The notes under the pieces were generated by a model, which ran no database searches, had not been told where the DNA came from, and worked only from the letters and a program-made list of their open reading frames with translations. 56,242 bases of DNA from an uncultured Paracoccaceae bacterium (GTDB taxonomy: Bacteria; Pseudomonadota; Alphaproteobacteria; Rhodobacterales; Rhodobacteraceae). The stretch is from assembly GCA_905182105.1 (NCBI GenBank), contig CAJJAR010000017.1, positions 1 to 56,242 on the forward strand, written 5' to 3'. Positions within the stretch are counted from its first letter, which is position 1. Every line of letters begins with the position of its first letter. Both the position numbers and the translations under genes were made by a program. Positions 8,771 through 17,867 of the stretch are shown one piece after another.

Positions 8771-8908
8771 ACCTTCGCTTCCTTACTGCTAAATCTATCA
8801 CGCAACAGGCTGTAGAGCGTCAGGATTAAGGTTCGGTTACGAGGGGCTGAAAATCTGCATTGTGGTCCTAAAGTCTGGGCAAAATCAGAGCAATACCAGC
8901 TATAAGCA

Positions 8909-8938
8909 TTGCACAGCATGTGCTACTTCTGATATGAA
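8909..8938 (+). promoter_or_regulatory. Possible gyrA promoter
   Basis: TTGCAC at 8909-8914 and TATGAA at 8933-8938 are spaced 18 bases and lie about 30 bases before the gyrA start. The small palindrome GCACA-GCA-TGTGC (8911-8923) overlaps the -35 box. Other boxes are possible. Confidence 0.3.
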
Positions 8939-8968
8939 TGGACGCAACATATAGAACCCTAAAACAGA

Positions 8969-11740
8969 ATGGGCCACAACGTGAACGACACGCCACAACC
9001 CCCTGAAAATGATGATGAAAACCTGCCTACGCGCCCAGCGTATGATGGTCCATCCGTTTCAATCGAACATGAAATGCGTACCTCCTACTTGGACTACGCC
9101 ATGTCTGTTATCGTCAGTCGGGCGATTCCTGACCTTCGCGATGGTTTAAAACCGGTTCACCGCCGCATTCTTTATGCGATGCACGAGACCAACAATACGC
9201 ACGACAAATCCTACCGTAAGTCCGCTCGTGCGGTTGGCGAAGTGATGGGTAAATATCACCCGCATGGAGACTCTGCCATCTATGATGCGCTGGTGCGTAT
9301 GGCTCAAGATTTCTCTATGTCGTTGCCCCTGTTGGACGGCCAAGGCAACTTTGGTTCCATGGATGGCGATAATGCGGCTGCAATGCGTTACACCGAAGTG
9401 CGCATGGACAAACCAGCGGCATACCTGTTGTCAGACATCGACAAGGACACCGTTGATTTCCAAGACAATTATGATGGTAAAGATCGCGAGCCTACAGTTC
9501 TCCCTGCGCGCTTCCCAAACATGTTGGTGAATGGCGCTGGTGGTATTGCTGTGGGTATGGCTACCAACATTCCGCCGCACAACTTAGGTGAAGTTATTGA
9601 GGCCACTTTGGCCTTGATAGAAGAGCCCGATTTGTCCTCTGAGCAATTAATCGAATACGTACCGGGCCCCGATTTCCCCACCGGCGGTATCATGCTGGGC
9701 CGTACTGGTGCGCGTAAGGCCTATCTTGAAGGCCGCGGCAGCGTAATCGTTCGCGCCAAGACCCGCGTCGAAGAGATTCGCAAAGATCGCTACGCCATCA
9801 TCTTGGACGAAATTCCATACCAGGTGAACAAAGCGACTATGATCGAACGTATCGCAGAAGCGGCGCGTGACAAGAAGATCGAAGGCATCGCTCACGTTCA
9901 GGACGAATCTGACCGCAATGGTGTACGTGTTGTGATCGAACTGAAGCGCGATGCGACAGCAGAAGTTGTCATGAACCAATTGTTCCGCTTCACGCCAATG
10001 CAAACCTACTTTAGCTGCAACATGCTGGCCCTAAACGGTGGCCGTCCAGAGCAGCTGACATTGCGCCGGTTCCTAACGTCCTTCATCGACTTCCGCGAAG
10101 ATGTCGTTGCACGCCGCACAGCGTATAACTTGCGTAAAGCCCGTGAGCGTAGCCACGTGTTGTGTGGCTTGGCTGTTGCCGTAACAAACATCGATGAAAT
10201 CGTTGCTGCTATTCGCTCATCTGCTGATGCGTCAGAAGCGCGCCATAAATTGATGACACGCCGCTGGCCTGCGGCTGACATCCTGCCCTACATCGCCTTG
10301 ATTGATGATCCGACCCATACGGCAAATGACGACGGTACGTATAACCTGTCCGAAGTCCAAGCGCGCGCTATTCTTGAATTGCGTCTGCAACGCTTGACCC
10401 AAATTGGCGTTAAGGAAGTCACCGACGAACTCGAAGAACTGGCCGCAAAAATCAAGGAATATCTTGAGATTTTGGGCAGCCGTGAGCGCATCATGGGTAT
10501 CATCGCAGATGAGTTGATCGAAATTCGTGACCAATTTGCCGTTCCACGCCGCACCCAGATTGTTGACTGGTCTGGCGACATGGAAGACGAAGACCTGATC
10601 GAAAAAGAAGACATGGTCGTGACTGTGACTTCTGGTGGCTACATTAAACGTACACCACTTGTCGATTTCCGCGCCCAGAAGCGTGGCGGCAAGGGTGTTG
10701 CTGGGATGCAGACCAAAGAAGAGGATGTCATTACCACTCTTTTCGTTGCCAATACACACACACAGCTGTTGTTCTTCACGACAGACGGCATGGTCTACAA
10801 GCTTAAGACATGGCGCCTGCCCCAAGGTGGTCGCACGTCCAAAGGTAAGGCCATCGTCAACATCCTACCAATTCCAGTTGGCGTCTCAATCGCGGCAATC
10901 ATGCCGGTAGATCGGGATGAAAAGGAATGGGACGACTTGCAAGTGGTCTTTGCCACATCCGCAGGTACGGTTCGTCGCAACAAATTGTCTGACTTCACCA
11001 ATGTGAAAGCAAACGGCAAGATTGCGATGAAGTTTGAGGATGAACACGCCGAGACAACAATGATTAACGCGCGCATCGCGTCAAATGATGATGATGTCAT
11101 GTTGATCACCAACTCCGGTCGCGCCATTCGCTTCCCTGCGACAGACGTGCGTGTGTTTAACAGCCGCGCCTCTGTTGGTGTTCGTGGGATCAAATTGAAT
11201 GGTGACGACACAGTTGTATCCATGTCGATCATTCGCCACTTCGATGCGACATCCGAAGAGCGCACAGCCTATCTAAAAATGCGCCGTGCTATGGCGGGTC
11301 TCGCTGATGAAGCAGACGCAGATGAGGAAGACGCACCTGCTGATCCTAACTTCTCAACCGAACGTTACGCAGAAATGTCCGCTTGTGAGAACTTGATCCT
11401 GACGATTACATCTCAAGGCTCTGGCAAACTGTCCTCTAGCCACGATTACCCCGTTCGCGGGCGTGGTGGTATGGGCGTCACAGCAATGGACAAAGCAATG
11501 CGCGGTGGCGAAATCGTAGCATCCTTCCCTGTCGAGCTAGACGACCAGATCATGTTGGCCACGTCTAAAGGCCAATCGATCCGCGTACCGGTTCAAGGCA
11601 TCAGCTTCCGCTCACGTAGTGCAGGTGGTGTTAAGGTCTTCAACACTGGCAAGAACGAAGTTGTTGTGAGTGTTGCATGGATTGCTGAACAAAATGACGA
11701 AGATGGTGACGCTGAAGGCGGCGAAACCACCGACGAATGA
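8969..11740 (+). CDS. gyrA: DNA gyrase subunit A
   Basis: 923 residues. Breaks and rejoins DNA in the A2B2 gyrase that introduces negative supercoils. The catalytic tyrosine is Tyr141 in AAAMRYTEV, matching E. coli Tyr122 with an offset of 19. In the quinolone-resistance region the residues matching Ser83 and Asp87 are Ser102 and Asp106, the drug-sensitive state. The C-terminal half holds the repeated beta-pinwheel blades, ending in an acidic tail ([15 protein letters not shown]). No strong ribosome-binding site precedes the ATG; a GTG at 8981 is an alternative start. Confidence 0.97.
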   Translation: MGHNVNDTPQPPENDDENLPTRPAYDGPSVSIEHEMRTSYLDYAMSVIVSRAIPDLRDGLKPVHRRILYAMHETNNTHDKSYRKSARAVGEVMGKYHPHGDSAIYDALVRMAQDFSMSLPLLDGQGNFGSMDGDNAAAMRYTEVRMDKPAAYLLSDIDKDTVDFQDNYDGKDREPTVLPARFPNMLVNGAGGIAVGMATNIPPHNLGEVIEATLALIEEPDLSSEQLIEYVPGPDFPTGGIMLGRTGARKAYLEGRGSVIVRAKTRVEEIRKDRYAIILDEIPYQVNKATMIERIAEAARDKKIEGIAHVQDESDRNGVRVVIELKRDATAEVVMNQLFRFTPMQTYFSCNMLALNGGRPEQLTLRRFLTSFIDFREDVVARRTAYNLRKARERSHVLCGLAVAVTNIDEIVAAIRSSADASEARHKLMTRRWPAADILPYIALIDDPTHTANDDGTYNLSEVQARAILELRLQRLTQIGVKEVTDELEELAAKIKEYLEILGSRERIMGIIADELIEIRDQFAVPRRTQIVDWSGDMEDEDLIEKEDMVVTVTSGGYIKRTPLVDFRAQKRGGKGVAGMQTKEEDVITTLFVANTHTQLLFFTTDGMVYKLKTWRLPQGGRTSKGKAIVNILPIPVGVSIAAIMPVDRDEKEWDDLQVVFATSAGTVRRNKLSDFTNVKANGKIAMKFEDEHAETTMINARIASNDDDVMLITNSGRAIRFPATDVRVFNSRASVGVRGIKLNGDDTVVSMSIIRHFDATSEERTAYLKMRRAMAGLADEADADEEDAPADPNFSTERYAEMSACENLILTITSQGSGKLSSSHDYPVRGRGGMGVTAMDKAMRGGEIVASFPVELDDQIMLATSKGQSIRVPVQGISFRSRSAGGVKVFNTGKNEVVVSVAWIAEQNDEDGDAEGGETTDE

Positions 11741-11771
11741 TGCTCTTAATCTAAGAGTAACACGCCTATGA

Positions 11772-11810
11772 CATCCTGCGCTTTGACATCAACAGTCGGA
11801 GCGCAGGATG
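11772..11810 (+). promoter_or_regulatory. Perfect 11-bp hairpin covering a start codon
   Basis: CATCCTGCGCT at 11772-11782 is perfectly complementary to AGCGCAGGATG at 11800-11810, with a 17-base loop. The right arm contains the GCAGG ribosome-binding sequence and the ATG of the next gene (11808-11810). If transcribed, the stem would hide the translation start. It begins 32 bases after the gyrA stop and has no T-run, so it is a poor terminator. Confidence 0.65.
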
Positions 11811-12110
11811 AACCTTTACCACTGCATGATAGACCTGAAACAAGCCGCAAAGGCGTTGACGTTTTCCATCGCGGTCGATGTTTGGATGACCCACCTGAAA
11901 GAAGCGGGTAAGATCAACCGTTGGCGCATGTTGCGGCGTAAGCTGAACCTTGCCTCTGAAAATCACGGCGACTTTTTACTTGAGATTGAGGTCCGTGACC
12001 TTGCGCAACTGGACCTCGCCTTTCGTGAAAGCGGACGGCAAGACGAGGATGTTGCGCGCCTACATCGTGCAGTGCATGACCTCATTGGGCAAAGTTCTGT
12101 TGGCCTCTAA
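11808..12110 (+). CDS. DUF6614-type protein, apparently truncated at the C-terminus
   Basis: 100 residues, starting MNLYHCMIDLKQAAKAL. This resembles the small Rhodobacterales proteins now called DUF6614 (family recalled from memory); the function is unknown. The frame ends at TAA 12108-12110, but reading on gives 15 more codons to the next stop at 12156-12158, encoding HSYPDLERSERMALI. That fits the usual family ending, in which a tyrosine would occupy the stop position. A single TAC/TAT to TAA change has probably shortened it. Start and ribosome-binding site lie inside the 11772-11810 hairpin. Confidence 0.7.
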   Translation: MNLYHCMIDLKQAAKALTFSIAVDVWMTHLKEAGKINRWRMLRRKLNLASENHGDFLLEIEVRDLAQLDLAFRESGRQDEDVARLHRAVHDLIGQSSVGL

Positions 12111-12172
12111 CACTCCTACCCTGATCTAGAACGGTCAGAAAGAATGGCACTTATTTAATTGTAGGGTAATTT

Positions 12173-12316
12173 TCAAACTTCTCGGCCGGACCATTCCGTT
12201 TGGCCTACTTCTAAAATTCTATCAATGGCTTCCAGCGCTGGTTGAGTGTCCGATTGCGCTAGCAAGACATTGGCAGCAACGATGCCAATTGAAACTATAA
12301 TAACAAACAACTTCAC
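12173..12316 (-). CDS. Possible 47-residue exported peptide
   Basis: A GTG-started frame in the 382-base gap between the DUF6614 gene and the M32 peptidase terminator. It encodes a hydrophobic N-terminus (KLFVIIVSIGIVAANVLLA) followed by a short polar tail, which could be a signal peptide plus a 27-residue product or a membrane-anchored small protein. Upstream in-frame GTG codons also exist and the ribosome-binding site is weak. The rest of the gap shows nothing. Confidence 0.3.
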   Translation of the reverse strand: MKLFVIIVSIGIVAANVLLAQSDTQPALEAIDRILEVGQTEWSGREV

Positions 12317-12438
12317 AGCAAAACTCGCCACACCATCCAACACATATCTTCTGGCAGTTTTATTTCGAGAATTTTATGGGAAGTTTTTCATTCAAACATC
12401 AATTTGATATTCCTTTTTTTCGGTATAACGCGCACAAA

Positions 12439-12472
12439 AAAGGCTGCGCAAACTTTATAATGCGCAGCCTTT
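12439..12472 (-). terminator. Intrinsic terminator of the M32 carboxypeptidase operon
   Basis: AAAGGCTGCGCA (12439-12450) and TGCGCAGCCTTT (12461-12472) form a perfect 12-bp stem with a 10-base loop. On the minus strand the stem runs into TTTTTT. It lies 21 bases after the stop codon of the M32 gene. Confidence 0.92.
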
Positions 12473-12492
12473 CAGCGAGTTGAAATTTAGTG

Positions 12493-13968
12493 TCACAGCT
12501 TATAAATATCGCTGAACTTCGCCTTGAGATACTTGATCAAAGGCTGTGGATCAGGCGTACGCCCGCTTGCTTTTTCAATAACCTTGCGTGGTTCATACAA
12601 TCCACCGTGTTTTTGCACGTTGTTTTGAAGCCATCCAGTAGCACGTGCAGTATCGCCCTGTGCCAACTGCTCATCCAATTCAGGGATCGCTTCACGCATC
12701 GCCTCGTTCAAACAACCAGCATAAACGTTGCCCAATGAATACGTAGGGAAATAGCCGAACAAACCAACAGGCCAGTGCACATCTTGCAGCACACCATTGC
12801 TTGCTTTGTCCACTTTATAGCCGAAATCAGCCTCAAACCGATCGTTCCATGCTGCCTCAAGGTCACCGACCTGAAGATCACCAGCCATCAACGCCCGCTC
12901 TAGGTCAAAGCGCAACAAAACATGCAAGTTGTACTGAACCTCGTCGGCTTCCGTGCGGATATAGCCGTCGTTCACGCGATTGACTGCACCGTAAAACGCT
13001 TCTGCGTCTGGAATTCCAAAGTCGCCAAAGGTCTCGCGCATTTCGGTATAAAGCCAGCTGGTGAACGCCCGGCTGCGCCCCATTTGGTTCTCGTAAATGC
13101 GGCTCTGACTTTCGTGCACACCCATCGAAACGCCATTGCCCAGCGGTGTCAGCAGATAGTCACGGTCAATTCCTTGCTCATAACAAGCGTGCCCAACTTC
13201 GTGGATGGTTGAGTAAAAGCAATTGAACGGGTCAGCTTCGTTGGTACGGGTCGTGATACGTACATCTAAGCCACTGCCAGAACTAAATGGGTGAACCGCT
13301 TTGTCAATGCGCCCGTGGCTCATGTCATAGCCAAATGTCTTTGCCAGATGGCGCGTCAGCTTCATCTGTTTGCCAGTGTCAAAACTACCTTTCAAAGGTG
13401 CAGGTGCGTCAGCGCCGCGGATTGCTGCACGTAGCGCCGTCAATTCAGGGCGTAACGCGCCAAACATTGCTTCCAAGTCAGCGGCAGTTGTCCCCGGTTC
13501 ATAGTCCGCGAGCATTGCGTCATAGACATCTCCACCTGCAGCCAAGGCTTCACCTTCTTGGCGCTTGAGGTTGATAACCTCTTCAAAGGTTGGCGCGAAG
13601 GCTGCAACATCATCATCTTCACGTGCAGCGGCCCATGTGCCTTGCGCTGTTGACGTTACGCGGGCAATCGTAGCGGCCAAATCTGTAGGTACTTTGCTCG
13701 TGCGGTCAAAACTGCGTTGGATATGGCGCACTTGTGCTTTGCCAACATCACCAATCGTGCTTGTGTCAATCGCCGCCAACCAATCCCCAACACGTGGGTC
13801 CGTGCGACGCCCATGCAAGACACCTTCAATCGCGGCCATCTCTTCTCCACGCTGCGGCGCAGCACCTTTTGGCATCATCGTTTCTTGATCCCAGCCCAAA
13901 CGGCCTGCGATTTCACCAAGCGCAGTTGTTTCGCGCGTGAACGCCATCAAGTCATCGTAAGCAGTCAT
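12493..13968 (-). CDS. Thermostable-type carboxypeptidase, M32 family
   Basis: 491 residues. A zinc metallocarboxypeptidase that removes C-terminal residues from peptides, probably in the cytoplasm since no signal peptide is present. The zinc motif HEVGH is at residues 256-260, followed by the third-ligand segment HESQSRIYENQMGRS. The length matches the family (about 490-500). A GAGGA ribosome-binding site precedes the ATG. The gene follows ctaA after only four bases, so the two are probably co-transcribed and end at the 12439-12472 terminator. Confidence 0.94.
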   Translation of the reverse strand: MTAYDDLMAFTRETTALGEIAGRLGWDQETMMPKGAAPQRGEEMAAIEGVLHGRRTDPRVGDWLAAIDTSTIGDVGKAQVRHIQRSFDRTSKVPTDLAATIARVTSTAQGTWAAAREDDDVAAFAPTFEEVINLKRQEGEALAAGGDVYDAMLADYEPGTTAADLEAMFGALRPELTALRAAIRGADAPAPLKGSFDTGKQMKLTRHLAKTFGYDMSHGRIDKAVHPFSSGSGLDVRITTRTNEADPFNCFYSTIHEVGHACYEQGIDRDYLLTPLGNGVSMGVHESQSRIYENQMGRSRAFTSWLYTEMRETFGDFGIPDAEAFYGAVNRVNDGYIRTEADEVQYNLHVLLRFDLERALMAGDLQVGDLEAAWNDRFEADFGYKVDKASNGVLQDVHWPVGLFGYFPTYSLGNVYAGCLNEAMREAIPELDEQLAQGDTARATGWLQNNVQKHGGLYEPRKVIEKASGRTPDPQPLIKYLKAKFSDIYKL

Positions 13969-13972
13969 TGGA

Positions 13973-15118
13973 TCATTTTCCTCTTAGGGACGTTGTTATT
14001 GGATAAGCGCTCAGGAAACGTGCACGAAGTATCGTAACCCACAAGACTACGGCCAACAGCTGATGTACAATGGCGATCTGAACGGGCGCGCCGTAAAGCA
14101 CGGTAACAATGCCAAGAACGATCTGTGCACACAGCAGCACAAAGGCCATGTTGAAAGCAGCTTGGGTCCGACGGTGCGCTGACTTCCTACCCTTCAACCA
14201 AACAAAGATGGCAAATGCTAACAACACATAACCAACAATGCGGTGCACAAATTGCACCAAACCAGGGCTTTCGAAAATATTGCGCCACCATGGCTCAAGT
14301 ACAAATGCAGACGCGGGGAAGAATTGCCCACCCATTAACGGCCAGTCTGTATAACTTCGCCCTGCATCAATCCCAGCAACCAGTGCACCGATCAAAATTT
14401 GTAAAAACGCGAAATGCATAAGCCCAGTGGATAGGCCAAACAGCTTTGCCTCTTTCCCACGACGTGCCTGCATCAGCTCGCGTTCGGGGCGCGACAGCAT
14501 CATCATGTACCATGCGATGAAACCAAGGATGACAAAAGCCAACCCTAAATGGGTCGCCAAACGGTAGCTGGCCACATCAACCATGCTTTCGCCAGATGTT
14601 ACACCCGATGAAACCATCCACCAACCAATAGCACCCTGCGTACCACCAAGAACGCCCAACAATAGCAAACGTGGTGTCCAGCCGGTTGGGATTTGGCGGC
14701 GCAGCAGGAACCAAAAGAAGCCAATCGCCCATACTATGCCAACAACGCGGCCCAACTGACGATGGCCCCACTCCCACCAGTAAATTATTTTAAAGTCAGA
14801 GAGTTGCATCCATTGGTTCTGAATACGGAATTCATCAATCGCCTGATATTTGGCAAACTCTGATTGCCAATCAGCGGCATTCAAAGGTGGAATCGCGCCA
14901 GTAAACGGGCGCCATTCTGTAATGCTAAGGCCGCTGTCAGTGAGGCGGGTAAGCCCACCAACCAATATCATCAGCACAACCAGTCCAAATAGGATCACAA
15001 GCCAAACACTGATTGCACCACGTGCGCCATCGCGGCCTTTGTCAATCATACCAGGCTGTGCGGCGGGCGATTGGTCGACGCTGCCGACCTCTTCAAAAAT
15101 AATGCGTTTGGTGCTCAT
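13973..15118 (-). CDS. ctaA: Heme A synthase (COX15/CtaA, type 2)
   Basis: 381 residues with eight predicted membrane helices. Oxidises the C8 methyl of heme O to the formyl of heme A for aa3-type cytochrome oxidase. The heme-binding histidines are visible in EWGHRQLGR, ATHLGL, VHRIVGY and VHQLLAV, the pairs expected in the two four-helix halves. The start at 15118 (MSTKRIIF) is preferred to an ATG four codons earlier because AGGATC lies 5 bases before it. No other cytochrome oxidase genes are in the window. Confidence 0.95.
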   Translation of the reverse strand: MSTKRIIFEEVGSVDQSPAAQPGMIDKGRDGARGAISVWLVILFGLVVLMILVGGLTRLTDSGLSITEWRPFTGAIPPLNAADWQSEFAKYQAIDEFRIQNQWMQLSDFKIIYWWEWGHRQLGRVVGIVWAIGFFWFLLRRQIPTGWTPRLLLLGVLGGTQGAIGWWMVSSGVTSGESMVDVASYRLATHLGLAFVILGFIAWYMMMLSRPERELMQARRGKEAKLFGLSTGLMHFAFLQILIGALVAGIDAGRSYTDWPLMGGQFFPASAFVLEPWWRNIFESPGLVQFVHRIVGYVLLAFAIFVWLKGRKSAHRRTQAAFNMAFVLLCAQIVLGIVTVLYGAPVQIAIVHQLLAVVLWVTILRARFLSAYPITTSLRGK

Positions 15119-15192
15119 CTTGATCCTCATGTCACATTAAAGGGCGGCTGTTGGTCGCAATTTAGGCCGCGCAAGCCGGATCGTCCAGCGGA

Positions 15193-15930
15193 TCAGTCGT
15201 CGCGTTCCTTCCAACGGACCATCTGCCGCAGGATACCATGAAACATCTGCACATCTGCGCGGGTTAACGGCATACGGCTCCACATGTTGCGCAGGTTTAA
15301 TTTCATACTCGTAGCTTTGTGTTCTGGGTAAAAGAAGTTAGCCACATCCAAACGGTCTTCAAAATGGCGCGCCAAATGTTCTGTCTCTTGTCCAGTTGCC
15401 CAGTCAGTTCCTGCCATCTCAACAACTTCATGCTCAACTTTACCCTGCTGGCGCATCCACTCATAACCTAAGAGTAGTACACATTGAGCCAAATTAAGTG
15501 ACGCAAAATTCGGGTTAACGGGCACAGAGATAATAGCGTTCGCCTGCGCGATGTCTTCATTCTCTAGCCCTGCGCGTTCAGGACCAAACAACACAGCGAC
15601 CTTACCACCAGCCGCAATTTTTTCGGCGGCCAATTTCATCGCAGCCTCGGGCGAATAGACAGGTTTGGTCAAATCACGCGACCGCGCGGTCGTAGCAAAG
15701 ACATATGTGCAGTCCGCCAAACTGTCGGGCAGATCATCCGACAACTGCGCATTATCTAACAAGCGCCCCGCACCACTGGCCAAAGCCACCGCAGCCTGAT
15801 TTGGCCAACCGTCACGGGGGGCCACAATGCGCATGCGATCTAAGCCAAAGTTATACATCGCCCGCGCTGCAGAGCCTATGTTTTCGCCCATTTGCGGACG
15901 CACGAGTACAAAGAAAGGAATATCAACCAT
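15193..15930 (-). CDS. trmJ: tRNA/rRNA methyltransferase, TrmJ/SpoU family
   Basis: 245 residues. SAM-dependent 2'-O-ribose methyltransferase; the closest named family member is TrmJ, which acts at tRNA position 32. The three SPOUT knot motifs are present: GENIGSAARAMYNFG near the N-terminus, VLFGPERAGLENEDI in the middle, and NPNFASLNLAQCVLLLGYE. A C-terminal helical extension is also present. The start at 15930 (MVDIPFFV) was chosen because relatives start at this motif and GGAACGGG lies just upstream; the open frame continues 13 codons further. The exact target RNA is inferred from the family. Confidence 0.85.
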   Translation of the reverse strand: MVDIPFFVLVRPQMGENIGSAARAMYNFGLDRMRIVAPRDGWPNQAAVALASGAGRLLDNAQLSDDLPDSLADCTYVFATTARSRDLTKPVYSPEAAMKLAAEKIAAGGKVAVLFGPERAGLENEDIAQANAIISVPVNPNFASLNLAQCVLLLGYEWMRQQGKVEHEVVEMAGTDWATGQETEHLARHFEDRLDVANFFYPEHKATSMKLNLRNMWSRMPLTRADVQMFHGILRQMVRWKERDD

Positions 15931-16088
15931 GCCCGTTCCATACCCAGAGGACGCGGGGCACACAATCACCCTACCCTTGTTTCTGTCAAAAATACGCGCT
16001 CAATCAAACAAAACCAGCGGCATAAAAGTTTCCTTTTCCTACAACATACGCTAGTTCTGCCCCAAGTTTAGACAAAAGGACCAAGCCA

Positions 16089-16721
16089 ATGGCCGCCAAA
16101 GACAAACAACCCGACCAACCACAGCTGTATCTTATCACTCCTGCAGAATTTGAGTTGGACGTTTTTCCCGACCTATTGGCAAGCGTTTTAGACGCACACC
16201 CTATCGCCTGTGTGCGCATGGCTATGGCCTCTCAAGATGAGCAACGCCTGTCCAAAGCGGCAGATGCCCTGCGCGAGATAACACATGCCAGAGATGTTGC
16301 ACTGGTAATCGAAGACCATATTCCATTGGTTGAACGCCTTGGCCTTGACGGTGTTCACTTGAGTGATGGTGCTCACCAAGTGCGTTATGCCCGCAAAGAA
16401 CTGGGCCCTGATGCTATTGTTGGTGTTCACAGCTCAACGTCACGCCATGACGGCATGGGTGCTGGCGAGGCTGGTGCGGATTACGTCTGCTTTGGCCCTG
16501 TAAGAGAAAGCACATTGGGCGACGGCAGTTTTGCCGAAACCGATCTGTTCAAGTGGTGGTCAGAAGTTATTGAAGTACCCGTGGTTGCTGAGGGTTTGCT
16601 AAACCTTGAAATGATCAAGACGCTCACCCCAATGACAGACTTCTTTGCTATTGGTGATGAGATCTGGCCAACGGATGATCCGGTTGCGGCCCTCACGACT
16701 TTACGCGAAGCGATGGCCTAA
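16089..16721 (+). CDS. ThiE-like protein (thiamine-phosphate synthase fold)
   Basis: 210 residues with a TIM-barrel pattern like thiamine-phosphate synthase: LVIEDHIPLVERLGLDGVHL, then GVHSSTSRHDGMGAGEAGADYVCFGPV. The usual ThiE diphosphate-binding and LGQ-D motifs are altered (HLSDGAH in place of HLGQ-D), so true thiamine synthase activity is doubtful. Roseobacters often carry such a paralogue besides a genuine thiE. It stands alone between divergent trmJ and convergent hupE, and no other thiamine genes are nearby. It may act on a related phosphate substrate. Confidence 0.7.
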   Translation: MAAKDKQPDQPQLYLITPAEFELDVFPDLLASVLDAHPIACVRMAMASQDEQRLSKAADALREITHARDVALVIEDHIPLVERLGLDGVHLSDGAHQVRYARKELGPDAIVGVHSSTSRHDGMGAGEAGADYVCFGPVRESTLGDGSFAETDLFKWWSEVIEVPVVAEGLLNLEMIKTLTPMTDFFAIGDEIWPTDDPVAALTTLREAMA

Positions 16722-16724
16722 GCC

Positions 16725-17867
16725 TTAAAAGAACACGCGCTCTACACACCAATATGCACCAACAGCTGCAATGATGCAGGATGCAGGGATCGCGATTCCT
16801 GCCCTGTACCATGATTTGCGTGCAAACCAGCCAACGGCTAGGAATGCCAGCGCGATAACTGTGAGTTGGCCCAATTCCACACCAATGTTGAACGCAATTA
16901 ATGCGGGAATAAATTGTCCATCAGGCAAACCAAACTCGCCCAATACAGACGCAAAACCAAGTCCGTGCAGCAAACCAAACCCGAAAATCACAAACGGACG
17001 CCACGGGTTCAATCCTTTGGCAAAGATGTTTTCGACAGCAACGTAGACGATGGACGCAGCAATAAGTGGCTCAACAATACTACCGGGTACGTTGACCCAG
17101 CCCATCGCGCCCAATGCGAGCGTAACAGTGTGCGCAAGCGTAAAGGCACTGATCTGCCAGACCAGTGGACGCATTCGTGTGCTTAGAAAAAACACCCCCA
17201 ACACAAACAGGATGTGATCAAGACCTTTGGGTAAAATATGGTCAAATCCGACGGGAATATATGCGGTGAATGTTTCCCACGCGGTCGCCTCGCCGCCACC
17301 TGCGATCAATATCGATGGGCTAGAAGTACCCGGATCAACGTATCCCGTGAAGGGTGCCTCCACTCCTTGTTGACGCAATACCAATGCACCGCGTCCAGTT
17401 GGCCAATTGATAATCACCTCACCTGCGCTTGCCGGCACAACCGCGCTCAGCGCAAGTGTGGAAATACGGGGTTGTTCTAAATCAGGCATGACCGCCATCT
17501 CAAAATTTAAAATAGTGAGCGCAACTGCCTGACCATCGACCGCAACCAACGGTGTCGCGTTGAAGCCATTGATAAGCCCAGACAAACGCCCCTCGATCTC
17601 CTCAGCGTTCAATGCACGCAGCGCGTCGTAACTTTCGGCCTCGTCGGCTTCATCAGTATCTGTAACTTCATCAAGGTTAATACCAGCCAAGAAAGCTTCT
17701 ACATTCACACGCATCGAAAACGTAAGATTACCTTCCACAACCTCTAGGTCTGCAATGGTTGGCACTGTCTCGTGCGCACTCACAAATGTGGCACCTGAGA
17801 CCAGTAAGCTTGACATCAGCACCACAAAGCGCAGCTTAAGTGTTAACCAATAGAAAGCTCTTGTCAT
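16725..17867 (-). CDS. HupE/UreJ-family membrane protein
   Basis: 380 residues. A signal peptide (cut before HETVPT, about residue 31) is followed by a roughly 170-residue extracytoplasmic domain and six or so C-terminal membrane helices. These carry the family histidine motifs GFDHILPKGLDHILF, TLAHTVTLALG and GLLHGLGFASVLGEFG. HupE/UreJ proteins are nickel or cobalt permeases; the large periplasmic domain marks the HupE/UreJ_2 subgroup, whose metal is less certain. The ATG (17865-17867) overlaps the ATG of the divergent DUF4198 gene in the four bases CATG. A longer GTG start at 17912 is possible but lacks a ribosome-binding site. Confidence 0.85.
   Translation of the reverse strand: MTRAFYWLTLKLRFVVLMSSLLVSGATFVSAHETVPTIADLEVVEGNLTFSMRVNVEAFLAGINLDEVTDTDEADEAESYDALRALNAEEIEGRLSGLINGFNATPLVAVDGQAVALTILNFEMAVMPDLEQPRISTLALSAVVPASAGEVIINWPTGRGALVLRQQGVEAPFTGYVDPGTSSPSILIAGGGEATAWETFTAYIPVGFDHILPKGLDHILFVLGVFFLSTRMRPLVWQISAFTLAHTVTLALGAMGWVNVPGSIVEPLIAASIVYVAVENIFAKGLNPWRPFVIFGFGLLHGLGFASVLGEFGLPDGQFIPALIAFNIGVELGQLTVIALAFLAVGWFARKSWYRAGIAIPASCIIAAVGAYWCVERVFF

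Noticed and set aside
16089..16721. Calling the TIM-barrel protein a true thiE
   Set aside because: Key substrate-binding motifs differ and no thiamine genes or TPP riboswitch are nearby.
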